A stretch of 64,000 nucleotides of DNA, from contig CAYJQC010000002.1 in the NCBI GenBank assembly GCA_964372215.1, positions 1 through 64,000 of the forward strand. The letters run 5' to 3'. The notes under the pieces are model-generated. The model saw only the letters and a program-made list of their open reading frames with translations. It did not search any database and was not told the origin of the DNA. The translations under genes were made by a program, and so were the position numbers. Source of the DNA: DAIMFL01 sp964372215. Its GTDB lineage: Bacteria; Pseudomonadota; Alphaproteobacteria; Dongiales; Dongiaceae. This document shows, piece by piece, positions 20,397 to 28,697 of this stretch (the first letter of the stretch is position 1; each line of letters opens with the position of its first letter).

Positions 20397-21482
20397 ATGA
20401 CCGCGCGCAACGGCAAGACCGCCATCGCCAGCACGGTGTTCGTCGACATCGTCGGCTACAGCCGCGCGCGCATCGCGCCGCAGACCGCGATGAAGGTCCG
20501 GCTGAACGAGATCGTCGGCAAGGCGATCGGCAACGTGCCCGAAGGCGACCGCATCATCGTCGACACCGGCGACGGCATGGCGATCTGCCTGATGGGCGAG
20601 CCGGAGCAGGCGCTGTTCATCGCCATGGAGATCAACGCGGCGGCGCGCCAGGTGACCGGCATCGCCAAGCAGTCCCTGCGCACCGGCATCCATCTCGGGC
20701 CGATCAAGCTGATGCGCGACCTGAACGGCCGCCCGAACGTGCTGGGCGACGGCATCAACTTCGCCCAGCGCATCATGAGCTTCGCCGAGGAGGGCCAGAT
20801 CCTGGTCAGCCGCGCCTATTTCGAGGTGGTGTCGCGGCTCGACGAAGGCAACGAGCGGCTGTTCAGCTATCTCGGCGTGCGCCACGACAAGCATGTCCAG
20901 GAGCACCAGGTCTACGCGGTCACGGATTCGCCGAGCCCCAGGCCTGCACGGCACGAGGACACGGACGAGGCCCCGGGCGGTGACCGGGAATACGTCATGA
21001 CCGTGGCCGAGGCGGCGGCCTATCCGGGCGACGGATCGAGCGCGATGCCGCCGGAGCTGGTCGAGCAGGAAAAGCAGCGCCTGGCCGTGCTGATCGGCCC
21101 GCTGGCCGAGCTGCTGGTGGCCCGCGCCGCGACCGCCGCCGCCGACGCGCCATCGTTCTATCGCAGCATCGCCGCCGCGATCCCGACCGAGCGCGATCGC
21201 GACCGCTTTCTCGCCGGCGTCCCGTCCGAGATCCGGCCGGACCTGGCACCGCAGCGGGAGGACCCGCCGGCGCGGGGGCGCGCCGCGCGGTTCGAGCCCG
21301 AGCAGCTCGCCGCCATCGAAAAGGCGCTGGCCGGCGCGATCGGCCCGCTCGCCAAGACCCTGGTCAAACGCGAGGCGGCACGGGCGCGCAGCCTGGCCGA
21401 CCTGCATGACCGGCTCGCCACCTTCATCGACAACCCGGCCAACCGGGAACGCTTCCTGCTCCAACGCAACAAGGGGGCGTAG
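20397..21482 (+). CDS. Class III nucleotide cyclase with two tandem C-terminal repeats
   Basis: 361 aa. Residues about 10-180 form a class III cyclase homology domain. Metal ligand Asp17 is in FVDIVGYS, the second is in DTGDGMAI, and the transition-state Asn/Arg are in NFAQRIMSF. The Lys that usually recognises adenine before the GDG motif is absent. The C-terminal half holds two copies of a roughly 55-residue helical module (about 222-280 and 300-358), each with an IGPLA(E/K)xLVxRxAA core. Similar modules occur on some proteobacterial kinases and cyclases. It forms an operon with the heme receptor. No membrane segment is seen. Confidence 0.85.
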   Translation: MTARNGKTAIASTVFVDIVGYSRARIAPQTAMKVRLNEIVGKAIGNVPEGDRIIVDTGDGMAICLMGEPEQALFIAMEINAAARQVTGIAKQSLRTGIHLGPIKLMRDLNGRPNVLGDGINFAQRIMSFAEEGQILVSRAYFEVVSRLDEGNERLFSYLGVRHDKHVQEHQVYAVTDSPSPRPARHEDTDEAPGGDREYVMTVAEAAAYPGDGSSAMPPELVEQEKQRLAVLIGPLAELLVARAATAAADAPSFYRSIAAAIPTERDRDRFLAGVPSEIRPDLAPQREDPPARGRAARFEPEQLAAIEKALAGAIGPLAKTLVKREAARARSLADLHDRLATFIDNPANRERFLLQRNKGA

Positions 21483-21533
21483 CGCGCCGCGGCGGCCATG
21501 GGTCCGGGCAGAATGTGGCGCTCGGAAGGAGAA

Positions 21534-21620
21534 TGGTGCCCCCGGGGAGACTCGAACTCCCACATCCTTGCGGATAACAGATTTTGAGTCTGCCGCGTCT
21601 ACCAATTCCGCCACAGGGGC
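21534..21620 (-). tRNA. tRNA-Leu (anticodon CAA)
   Basis: The minus strand reads a complete class II tRNA with a long variable arm. The acceptor stem GCCCCTG pairs with CGGGGGC. The anticodon stem GCAGA/TCTGT closes loop CTCAAAA, giving anticodon CAA. The T loop is TTCGAGT. CCA is encoded at 21534-21536. It points toward the end of the cyclase gene and is preceded by a promoter embedded in a large palindrome. Confidence 0.97.
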
Positions 21621-21658
21621 CCGTGGACATCGCCGCATGCGGGCGCTCCCCCGCGCGG

Positions 21659-21724
21659 CGGGCGCCATCATAGCCAGGGCGGGCCCGGCCGCAAGCGCTT
21701 CCGCCCTGGCTATGATGGCGCCCG
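21659..21724. repeat. Perfect 24-bp inverted repeat between tRNA-Leu and a cyclase gene
   Basis: Arms 21659-21682 and 21701-21724 are exact reverse complements around an 18-nt GC-rich loop. Each arm carries TATGAT reading outward (21667-21672 on the minus strand, 21711-21716 on the plus strand), so the palindrome mirrors a -10 element toward both flanking genes. There is no T tract, so a terminator is less likely than a promoter-region structure. Confidence 0.85.
21667..21694 (-). promoter_or_regulatory. Probable tRNA-Leu promoter
   Basis: On the minus strand, TTGCGG (21689-21694) and TATGAT (21667-21672) are 16 nt apart. The -10 ends 46 nt before the tRNA 5' end, leaving a short leader. The mirrored TATGAT on the plus strand has no matching -35. 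Confidence 0.55.
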
Positions 21725-21896
21725 GCGGTTGCGCTGGCCAACCCGCCGGACGCATCATGACCCCGGCCGGCGCAAGCTCGAGCCGATCGACCGGATATCC
21801 AGTTTGGCGGCGACATGGCGCGGGCCGCCAGCCTGCGCCTGGATGCCGGTGTCGCGCGGCCGTTCCGACAGCCGCCTGCCATGGAGGTCGCACAGG

Positions 21897-23096
21897 ATGC
21901 CCGCCAACCCGGCACAGGACGACGGCGCAGCGGCGCCCGCCGAACAGGCGCTGCTGACCGCGCTCGCCGCTTGGCTGGTCGAGGCGGCCGATGCGCAGGT
22001 TCCCCCGACCGAGCGGTTCGACGGCTTCTGCGCGCGGCTGACGGCGGCGATTCCGATGAGCCGGGTCAGCCTGATCCTGGAGACCCTGCATCCCGAGGAC
22101 AGCGGCATCCGGGTGACCTGGCAGGAGGGCGCGCTCGACCGCCGGGAAATGTCGCGCGCCGGGATGGCCACCAGCAGCGCCTATCTCAACAGCCCGGTCT
22201 ACATCGTCGACGAGACCAACCAGCCGTTCCGCTGGCGCGCCGGCGAGCCCACACGGGGCATGGCGCTGCTCGACGAGCTGGCGGCCGAGGGCACCAGCGA
22301 CTACCTGGTCCTGCCGCTGCCGTTCCAGGACCGCAGCCGCACCGCCGCCATGTCGTTCGCCACCCGGGCACCCGGCGGCTTCGACGCCACCGCGCTCGCC
22401 CGGCTGCGCCAGGCGGCGTCGCTGTACTCGCCGTCCGCCGAACGGGTGATGCTGCGGCGAATCGCGGTCGACTTGCTGGCGGCCTATGTCGGACGCGACG
22501 CCGGCGCCCAGGTCTTTGAGGGCCGCATCGACCGCGGCGACGTCGAGACCATGAGCGCCGCCATCCTGTTCGCCGATCTGCGCGGCTTCACGGCGATGAG
22601 CGAACTGCTGCCGCGCAGCCAGGTGATCGCCCTGCTCAATCGCTGGTTCGACGTGCTGGGCGACGCCGTCGAGGCCGAGGGCGGCGAGATCCTGAAGTTC
22701 ATGGGCGACGGGCTGCTGGCGGTATTCCGGGTTGGCGACGATCCGGCCGGCACCTGCAGCCGCGCGCTCGACGCCGCCATCGCGGCCCACGACGGCACCC
22801 AACGGCTGGCCGCCGAGCTGGCGGCGACGGGTGGCGAGCCGATCGCCTGCGGCCTGGCGCTGCATCTCGGCGAGGTCGCCTTCGGCAATATCGGCACCAG
22901 GCGGCGCCTCGACTTCACGGTGATCGGGCCGGCGGTCAACCACGCCAGCCGGCTGCAGGGCCTGACCAAGGAGATCGGCGAGCCGGTGCTCGCCTCTTCC
23001 GGCTTCGCCGCCGCCAGCGGCCGGCGCCTGCGGGCCCTGGGATCGCATACCCTGCGCGGCGTGGCCGAGCCGGTCGCGGTGTTCGCCCCCGCCTGA
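21897..23096 (+). CDS. Class III adenylate/guanylate cyclase
   Basis: 399 aa from an ATG with GGAGG 9 nt upstream. The N-terminal half (about 30-190) is a sensory-type domain common to rhizobial and rhodospirillal cyclases (FCARLTAAIPMSRVSLILETLHP, then a WRAGEPTRG loop). The catalytic domain (about 215-395) is complete. Metal Asp residues are in LFADLRGFT and FMGDGLLAVF, the substrate Lys in EILKF, and Asp/Asn/Arg in DFTVIGPAVNHASR, so it should be active and probably makes cAMP. No membrane span is seen. It lies near a second cyclase but is transcribed separately. Confidence 0.92.
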   Translation: MPANPAQDDGAAAPAEQALLTALAAWLVEAADAQVPPTERFDGFCARLTAAIPMSRVSLILETLHPEDSGIRVTWQEGALDRREMSRAGMATSSAYLNSPVYIVDETNQPFRWRAGEPTRGMALLDELAAEGTSDYLVLPLPFQDRSRTAAMSFATRAPGGFDATALARLRQAASLYSPSAERVMLRRIAVDLLAAYVGRDAGAQVFEGRIDRGDVETMSAAILFADLRGFTAMSELLPRSQVIALLNRWFDVLGDAVEAEGGEILKFMGDGLLAVFRVGDDPAGTCSRALDAAIAAHDGTQRLAAELAATGGEPIACGLALHLGEVAFGNIGTRRRLDFTVIGPAVNHASRLQGLTKEIGEPVLASSGFAAASGRRLRALGSHTLRGVAEPVAVFAPA

Positions 23097-23241
23097 GCCG
23101 CCGCCGATCGTTCCGGCAATCCGGATTTGCGCGACTTCGCCATGGTTACGAAAACGTGCCTGCTTGCGATTGCATACCGGCTGGTGAAATCTCGGAAACA
23201 CCCGTTCCATAACCCGTTCCGCCGTTTCCCGGAGGCTTCTC

Positions 23242-23880
23242 ATGCTCACCTTCTACTTCGCCCCCGGCGCCTGCTCGATGGCGCCCCATATCGCGCTCGA
23301 GGAAGCCGGGGCCAGCTTCGACGCCAAGCCCTTGTCGCTGATGAAGGGCCAGCACAAGGCGCCCGAATTCCTCAAAGTCAATCCGTACGGCCAGGTCCCG
23401 ACCCTGGTGGTCGACGGCAAGCCCTTGACCGAGAATGTCGCGATCATGAGCTGGATCGCCGAGCAGAACCCCCAGGCGAAGCTGCTGCCGAGCGACCCCT
23501 GGGCGCGCATCCAGGCGCTCTCCACCCTCGCCCGGCTGACCAGCGACGTGCATAAGAGCTTCGGGCCGCTGTTCCGGCCGGAGGCCTTCGTCTCCGACGA
23601 GAAGGGCCGCGAGGAATTCGTGAAGAACGTGCGCGGCATCGTCACCGAGCGGATCAACCGCATCGAGGCGCAGCTCGCCGGCAAGGACTATCTGCTGGGC
23701 GCCTTCTCGATCGCCGATTGCTACCTGTACGTATTCTTCGCCTGGGCCGGCTATCTCGGCTTCGAGACCGGCCAGTGGCCGAACTACGCCAGGCATTTCG
23801 AGCGCATGAACGCGCGCCCCGGGGTGCAGCGCATGCAGGCGCGCGAGAAGGCGGCGCAGGCGCAGTTGAGCGCGGCGTGA
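23242..23880 (+). CDS. Glutathione S-transferase
   Basis: 212 aa, two-domain GST. The N-terminal thioredoxin-like domain begins LTFYFAPGACSMAPHIALEEAG, with the beta-class Cys/Ser active-site region, and contains NPYGQVPTLVVDG. The C-terminal helical domain has the GAFSIADCYLYVFFAWA N-capping motif. It conjugates glutathione to electrophiles or reduces them. A GGAGG ribosome-binding site precedes the ATG. It is a stand-alone gene. Confidence 0.94.
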   Translation: MLTFYFAPGACSMAPHIALEEAGASFDAKPLSLMKGQHKAPEFLKVNPYGQVPTLVVDGKPLTENVAIMSWIAEQNPQAKLLPSDPWARIQALSTLARLTSDVHKSFGPLFRPEAFVSDEKGREEFVKNVRGIVTERINRIEAQLAGKDYLLGAFSIADCYLYVFFAWAGYLGFETGQWPNYARHFERMNARPGVQRMQAREKAAQAQLSAA

Positions 23881-24202
23881 CGGCCGGCGCGACGGCCTCA
23901 TGAGTCGGCAGGCCCGGCATGAGGTGGTCCGAATGACTCCGGTGGCCTCGCCCTGAGCGTGTCGAAGGGCGGGGCCGGCGCCGGCTGACGGCGCGCCGAC
24001 CGACGCCGCGTCCGGGGCGAACCGCGCCCCCGCTCCCGGAAAACCGGGATCGCAGGCGGCGCATATCCACGATTTGCCGACGCCGAGCGATATTTCCAGC
24101 GTTACCGGCGCCAGCGGCATCCCTACAATGCCCCCGACAAGCGCGCAGCGGAGCCAACCGCCCAGTCCGGTCTGAGGCGGAGCGCGACGGGAGGCTGAAG
24201 CC
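23881..24202. other. Intergenic region, nothing recognised
   Basis: 322 GC-rich bases between the GST and methyltransferase genes. Some short inverted words are present (for example CGCCCT...AGGGCG near 23950-23970). No gene, clear promoter or long repeat is supported. Confidence 0.4.
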
Positions 24203-25792
24203 ATGGGTGACACCAGGGAAGCGACCGACGGCGAGGCGGCTGGAGGCGGCGCGCGCGGCGCCCGCGGCGAAGCCAGATCCGGTGGCCGCGAGGGCCGGCG
24301 GGCGCGGCGCGCCGGCGCCGGCCAGTCCGGCCCCGCCTACATCACCCGCAAGATCCCGTACTACGAGATCCTGGGCGAGGAGGGCCTGGCCGCGATCGAG
24401 GACCATGCCGAGACCCTGCTCGCCGAGATCGGCATCGAGTTCCGCGACGACCCCGAGACGATCCGGCTGTGGAAGGAGGCCGGCGCCAGCGTCGACGGCG
24501 AGCGGGTGCGGATGGACCGCGGCATGGCCAGGGCGATCATCCAGCGCAGCGCCCCGGCGCGCTTCACCCAGCATGCCCGCAACCCGGCGCGCTCGGTCGA
24601 GATCGGTGGCCCCAACACGGTGTTCTCGCCGGCCTATGGCTCGCCGTTCGTGCGCGACCTGGAGAAGGGTCGGCGCTACGGCTCGATCGAGGACTTCCGC
24701 AACTTCGTGAAGCTGGCCTACGCCTCGCCCTGGATCCACCATTCCGGCGGCACGATCTGCGAGCCGGTCGACCTGCCGGTCAACAAGCGCCATCTGGAGA
24801 TGGTCTACGCCCATCTCAAATGGTCCGACAAGGCGTTCATGGGCGCGGTCACCGCGCCGGAGCGCGCCGAGGATTCGATCGAGATGTGCCGCGTCGCGTT
24901 CGGGCGCGAGTTCGTCGACGCCAACTGCGTGATCATGGGCAACATCAACGTCAACTCGCCGCTGCTCTACGACGTCACCATGACCGGCGCCTTGCGCGCC
25001 TATGCCGCGGCCAACCAGTGCACCGTGGTGGTGCCGTTCATCCTGGGCGGCGCCATGGGGCCGGTCACCACCGCCGGCGCCGTCGCGCAGGCCCATGCGG
25101 AGACCATGGCCGGCGTGGCGCTCACGCAATTGGTGCGGCCCGGCGCGCCGGTCATCTACGGCAACTTCCTGAGCTCGATGTCGCTGAAATCGGGCGCGCC
25201 GACCTTCGGCATGCCGGAACCGGCGCTCGCCTATCTCGCGGTCGGCCAGCTCGCCCGGCGGCTGAACGTGCCGCTGCGCCTGGGCGGCGCGCTGACCTCC
25301 GCCAAGACCGCCGACGCCCAGGCGGCGCAGGAGAGCGCGGACTCGCTGATGCCGGCGCTGCTCGGCGGCGCCAACTTCATCCTGCACGCGGCCGGCTGGC
25401 TCGAGGGCGGCCTGGTCATGGGCTACGAGAAGTTCGTGATGGATTGCGACCATCTCGGCATGATGCATGTCTTCATGAACGGCCTGACCCTCGACGAGAA
25501 CGCCTTCGCCCTCGACGCCTTCCGCGAAGTCGGGCCGGGCAAGCATTTCCTGGGCTCGGCCCACACCATGGCGAACTACCAGACCGCGTTTCACGAGCCG
25601 GAGCTCAGCGACAACGACTCCTTCGAGCAGTGGCGCGACGGCGGCGAGAAGGACATCCAGGCGCGCGCCCTGGCGCGCTGGCAGGAGATGCTCCGGAGCT
25701 ACCAGCCGCCGGCGATCGATCCCGCGGTCGACGAGGGCTTGCGCGACTTCATCGACCGCAAGAAGGAGGCGATGGCCGACGCGTGGTATTAG
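24203..25792 (+). CDS. MttB-family trimethylamine/betaine methyltransferase
   Basis: 529 aa. After a basic, Gly/Ala/Arg-rich N-terminus of about 40 residues the sequence follows the MttB superfamily: a TIM-barrel with LAEIGIEFRDDPETIRLWKEAGASVDGERVRM at its start, then GGTICEPVDLP, GNINVNSPLLYD, GGAMGPVTTAGAVAQAHAE and PTFGMPEPA. The frame is uninterrupted, so this is the non-pyrrolysine type, whose known members demethylate glycine betaine, proline betaine or carnitine. No corrinoid protein or MtaA-like gene is adjacent. The flavoprotein 0.6 kb downstream makes quaternary-amine catabolism likely. The extended N-terminus makes the exact start uncertain. Confidence 0.88.
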   Translation: MGDTREATDGEAAGGGARGARGEARSGGREGRRARRAGAGQSGPAYITRKIPYYEILGEEGLAAIEDHAETLLAEIGIEFRDDPETIRLWKEAGASVDGERVRMDRGMARAIIQRSAPARFTQHARNPARSVEIGGPNTVFSPAYGSPFVRDLEKGRRYGSIEDFRNFVKLAYASPWIHHSGGTICEPVDLPVNKRHLEMVYAHLKWSDKAFMGAVTAPERAEDSIEMCRVAFGREFVDANCVIMGNINVNSPLLYDVTMTGALRAYAAANQCTVVVPFILGGAMGPVTTAGAVAQAHAETMAGVALTQLVRPGAPVIYGNFLSSMSLKSGAPTFGMPEPALAYLAVGQLARRLNVPLRLGGALTSAKTADAQAAQESADSLMPALLGGANFILHAAGWLEGGLVMGYEKFVMDCDHLGMMHVFMNGLTLDENAFALDAFREVGPGKHFLGSAHTMANYQTAFHEPELSDNDSFEQWRDGGEKDIQARALARWQEMLRSYQPPAIDPAVDEGLRDFIDRKKEAMADAWY

Positions 25793-25922
25793 GCGGGAGG
25801 CGGAGCGCCGGCCTGACGGTTGACAGGCGCGGTGCGAGGGCTTCCCGTGTTTACAGTCATGTGCCGGCGCATCCGATCGGTGCGGCACCGGCAAGACCAT
25901 CGAGAGGGAGTGCAGCGGGGCG

Positions 25923-26423
25923 ATGGGCTGGAACCGCCTCGGCAGGCTTGGCATCTGGATCGCGGCCGGCGCGCTGCTCCTTCTGCTGTCCGCGTGGGTC
26001 GCGTGGTACATCCATCAGCGGTTCCTGAGCGAGTCCGAGCAGGCCTTCAACGACCGGCTGTTTGCCGCCCTGCAGCAGGGGCCGGGCGTGCTGCCGGTCG
26101 GGGACGTGCTCACCGTCGACTGGGACACCGTGTGCCTGGTACAGCCCTACACCGATCTCGACAGCTATCCCGAGCCGCGGGTACGGCGCTCCGACTTCAT
26201 GCCCTGGACCGGCTTCGATACCTATCGACGGCTGGTGATTCTGAACGGAACCGACCGGCCACGGACGATCCGCCTCGACAATGCCCGCATCCGGCTGCCG
26301 GTGAACAGCAACGAGTGCTTTCCGCGCCGGGATACGCCGGTGCTGCTGCTGCTCCGCTCGTTCGCCGAACAGGGCCGCGGCGTGATCGAGATCGGCATCA
26401 CCACGCAGCTGAACCAGGAGTGA
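25923..26423 (+). CDS. Hypothetical membrane-anchored protein
   Basis: 166 aa. One strong N-terminal transmembrane helix (about 9-29) is followed by a periplasmic domain with two Cys (in DTVCLVQPY and NECFPRR) that could pair. I do not recognise the family. It ends 2 nt before the flavoprotein start, so the two are probably co-transcribed; it may simply be carried in that operon. Confidence 0.75.
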   Translation: MGWNRLGRLGIWIAAGALLLLLSAWVAWYIHQRFLSESEQAFNDRLFAALQQGPGVLPVGDVLTVDWDTVCLVQPYTDLDSYPEPRVRRSDFMPWTGFDTYRRLVILNGTDRPRTIRLDNARIRLPVNSNECFPRRDTPVLLLLRSFAEQGRGVIEIGITTQLNQE

Positions 26424-26425
26424 CG

Positions 26426-28468
26426 ATGGCGTCCAAGGATCCCCTGCTCCAGCCCTACCGGCTGAAGCATCTCGAGCTTCGCAACCGGCTGATGAGCACG
26501 AGCCACGAGCCGGCCTATTCCGAAGACGGCATGCCGAAGGACCGCTATCGCCTTTATCACGCGGAGAAGGCGAAGGGCGGGCTCGCCATCACCATGATCG
26601 GCGGTTCGTCGGTGGTGTCGCCCGACAGCCCGCAGGCCTTCGGCAATCTGCTCGCCTACAAGGATGAGATCGTGCCCTGGCTCCGCCGCCTCACCGACGA
26701 TGTGCACGAGAACGGCGCGGCGGTGATGATCCAGCTCTCCCATCTCGGCCGGCGCACCAACTGGAACAAGGCGGACTGGCTGCCGGTGCTGGCACCCTCG
26801 CTGGTGCGCGAGCCGGCGCATCGCGCCTTCCCCAAGATCGCCGAGGACTTCGACATCGCGCGCGTGGTCAGGGACTACGGCGCCGCGGCCGCGCGGATGA
26901 AAGAAGCCGGGCTCGACGGCATCGAGCTCGAGACCTACGGCCATTTCCTCGACCAGTTCTGGTCGCCGCTCACCAACAAGCGCAACGACGATTTCGGCGG
27001 CTCCCTCGACAACCGCATGCGCTTCAGCCTGGCCGCGCTCGACGAGATGCGCCGCACCGTCGGACCGGACTTCATCATCGGCTTCCGCATGGTGGTGGAC
27101 GAGGCCGACCCGGAGGGGCTTTCCGCGACCGAGGGCATGGAGATCGCGCGGCGCCTGGTGGCGACCGGCAAGGTCGACTTCATCAACGTGATCCGCGGCC
27201 GCATCGATTCAGACGAGGCGCTGTCCCACGTCATCCCCACCATGGGTACGCCGGTGGCGCCCCATCTGGCGCTCGCCGGCCAGGTGAAGCGCGAGCTCGG
27301 CGTGCCGGTCTTTCACGCGGCGCGCATCAACGACGTGGCGACCGCGCGCCACGCCGTCGCCGCGGGCCATCTCGACATGGTCGGCATGACCCGCGCCCAC
27401 ATGGCCGACCCGCATATCGGGATCAAGATCATGCGCGGAGAAGAAGACCAGATCCGCCCCTGCGTCGGCGCCGCCTATTGCATCGACCGGCTGTATGAGG
27501 GCGGCGAGGCCCTGTGCATCCACAACGCGGCGACCGGGCGCGAGGACAGGATGCCCCACGTGATCGAGCGTGGAAGCGGACCGGCGAAGAAAATCGTCAT
27601 CGTCGGCGCCGGCCCGGCGGGGCTCGAGGCCGCCCGCGTCTCCGCCGCGCGGGGTCACGAGGTCGTCGTGCTCGAGGCGGCGCCACGCGCCGGCGGCCAG
27701 CTCCATCTCGCGGCCGCGCTCGGCCGCCGCAAGGAGATCGTCGGTATCGTCGACTGGCGGCTCGACCAGTGCGAACGCAACGGCGTCGCCTTTCGCTACA
27801 ATGTCTATGCGGAAGCCGACACGGTCATGGCCGAGAAGCCGGACATCGTCGTCGTCGCCACCGGCGGCACGCCGTTCACCGGATTCCTCAGATCCGGCGA
27901 GGATCTGGTGACCACGAGCTGGGACCTGCTGTCGGGCAGCGCCAAGATTGCCGAGGACGTGCTGGTCTTCGACGACCACGGGACCCACCCCGGCATGAGC
28001 GCCGCCGAGATCATCGCGAAGTCCGGCGCCCGGCTCGAATATGTGACGCCCGAGCGCATGGTCGCGCCGGACATGGGCGGCATGAACTATCCCGCCTACA
28101 TCAAGACCTTCAGCGAATGCGGCGTGACGGTGACGTTGTTCGAGCGCCTGACCGGGGTCACCCGCCAGGGCAACAAGCTGGCCGCGCGGCTCTACAACCA
28201 GTATTCGAAGACGACGAGCGAGCGGATCGTCGACCAGGTGGTGGTCGAGCATGGCACGCAGCCGGCGGACGAGATCTACTTCGCGTTGAAGCCGGCGTCG
28301 CGGAACCTCGGCGAGCTCGACCACGGCGCCTTCATCGAAGTTACGCCGCAGACGCTGGTCAACAATCCCGACGGCAGTTTCCAACTGTTCCGCATCGGCG
28401 ACGCCGTGGAGGCGCGCAACATCCACGCGGCGATCTATGACGGCTTGCGGCTCTGCGTGGCGTTCTGA
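26426..28468 (+). CDS. NADH:flavin oxidoreductase of the TMADH family (N-methylproline demethylase-like)
   Basis: 680 aa. Residues about 1-370 form an old-yellow-enzyme TIM barrel that would bind FMN (PLLQPYRLKHLELRNRLMSTSHEPAYS). Residues about 385-660 form a nucleotide-binding half (KKIVIVGAGPAGLEAARVSA), as in trimethylamine dehydrogenase and StcD-type N-methylproline demethylases. The 4Fe-4S region has Cys346, Cys352 and Cys364, matching TMADH Cys345, 351 and 364. Position 349 is Ala where TMADH has Cys348, so either the cluster is altered or this is the StcD-branch pattern. It would oxidatively remove a methyl group from a tertiary amine. It is probably cotranscribed with the preceding small gene, downstream of mttB. 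Confidence 0.88.
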   Translation: MASKDPLLQPYRLKHLELRNRLMSTSHEPAYSEDGMPKDRYRLYHAEKAKGGLAITMIGGSSVVSPDSPQAFGNLLAYKDEIVPWLRRLTDDVHENGAAVMIQLSHLGRRTNWNKADWLPVLAPSLVREPAHRAFPKIAEDFDIARVVRDYGAAAARMKEAGLDGIELETYGHFLDQFWSPLTNKRNDDFGGSLDNRMRFSLAALDEMRRTVGPDFIIGFRMVVDEADPEGLSATEGMEIARRLVATGKVDFINVIRGRIDSDEALSHVIPTMGTPVAPHLALAGQVKRELGVPVFHAARINDVATARHAVAAGHLDMVGMTRAHMADPHIGIKIMRGEEDQIRPCVGAAYCIDRLYEGGEALCIHNAATGREDRMPHVIERGSGPAKKIVIVGAGPAGLEAARVSAARGHEVVVLEAAPRAGGQLHLAAALGRRKEIVGIVDWRLDQCERNGVAFRYNVYAEADTVMAEKPDIVVVATGGTPFTGFLRSGEDLVTTSWDLLSGSAKIAEDVLVFDDHGTHPGMSAAEIIAKSGARLEYVTPERMVAPDMGGMNYPAYIKTFSECGVTVTLFERLTGVTRQGNKLAARLYNQYSKTTSERIVDQVVVEHGTQPADEIYFALKPASRNLGELDHGAFIEVTPQTLVNNPDGSFQLFRIGDAVEARNIHAAIYDGLRLCVAF

Positions 28469-28485
28469 TCTGCCCGCGCGCCGCA

Positions 28486-28610
28486 ACACCCCCCACCCTA
28501 TCCCTCCCCCACAAGGGGGGAGGGGACTCATCGGCGATGTCGCGTGAGTTCCGCTCCCCTTGCTTTCTTCCCCCTCCCCCTCGATGGGGGAGGGTCGGGG
28601 TGGGGGTGAG
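28486..28610. repeat. Inverted pair of CCCTCCCCC-type palindromic elements
   Basis: A unit with CACCCCCCACCCTATCC, then CTCCCCCACAAGGGGGGAG, lies at about 28486-28525. Its inverted counterpart (CTCCCCCTCGATGGGGGAG, then TCGGGGTGGGGGTGAG) lies at about 28570-28610. Each unit is itself a stem-loop. Elements of this look are widespread intergenic repeats in alphaproteobacteria. Here it separates the flavoprotein gene from yqaA and may act as a terminator. Confidence 0.75.
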
Positions 28611-28697
28611 AGGCTCGGTCCTGAAAAGCAAGCACCCCGATGGACGAATCCGCCTTCCCCTGCTACACGGGCGCGAGGCGGGAACAGGGGAACGGCC

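Noticed and set aside
21534..21724. tRNA-Leu as an integration site for a mobile element
   Set aside because: No integrase, no duplicated tRNA 3' end nearby, and the palindrome lies on the 5' (promoter) side of the tRNA.
20331..23249. 972-codon leftward frame spanning the tRNA
   Set aside because: It is antisense to two cyclase genes and crosses a tRNA and a large palindrome. There is no domain resemblance.
24203..25792. Pyrrolysine-type MttB with an in-frame amber codon
   Set aside because: The frame is continuous over 529 codons, so this is the non-pyrrolysine branch.
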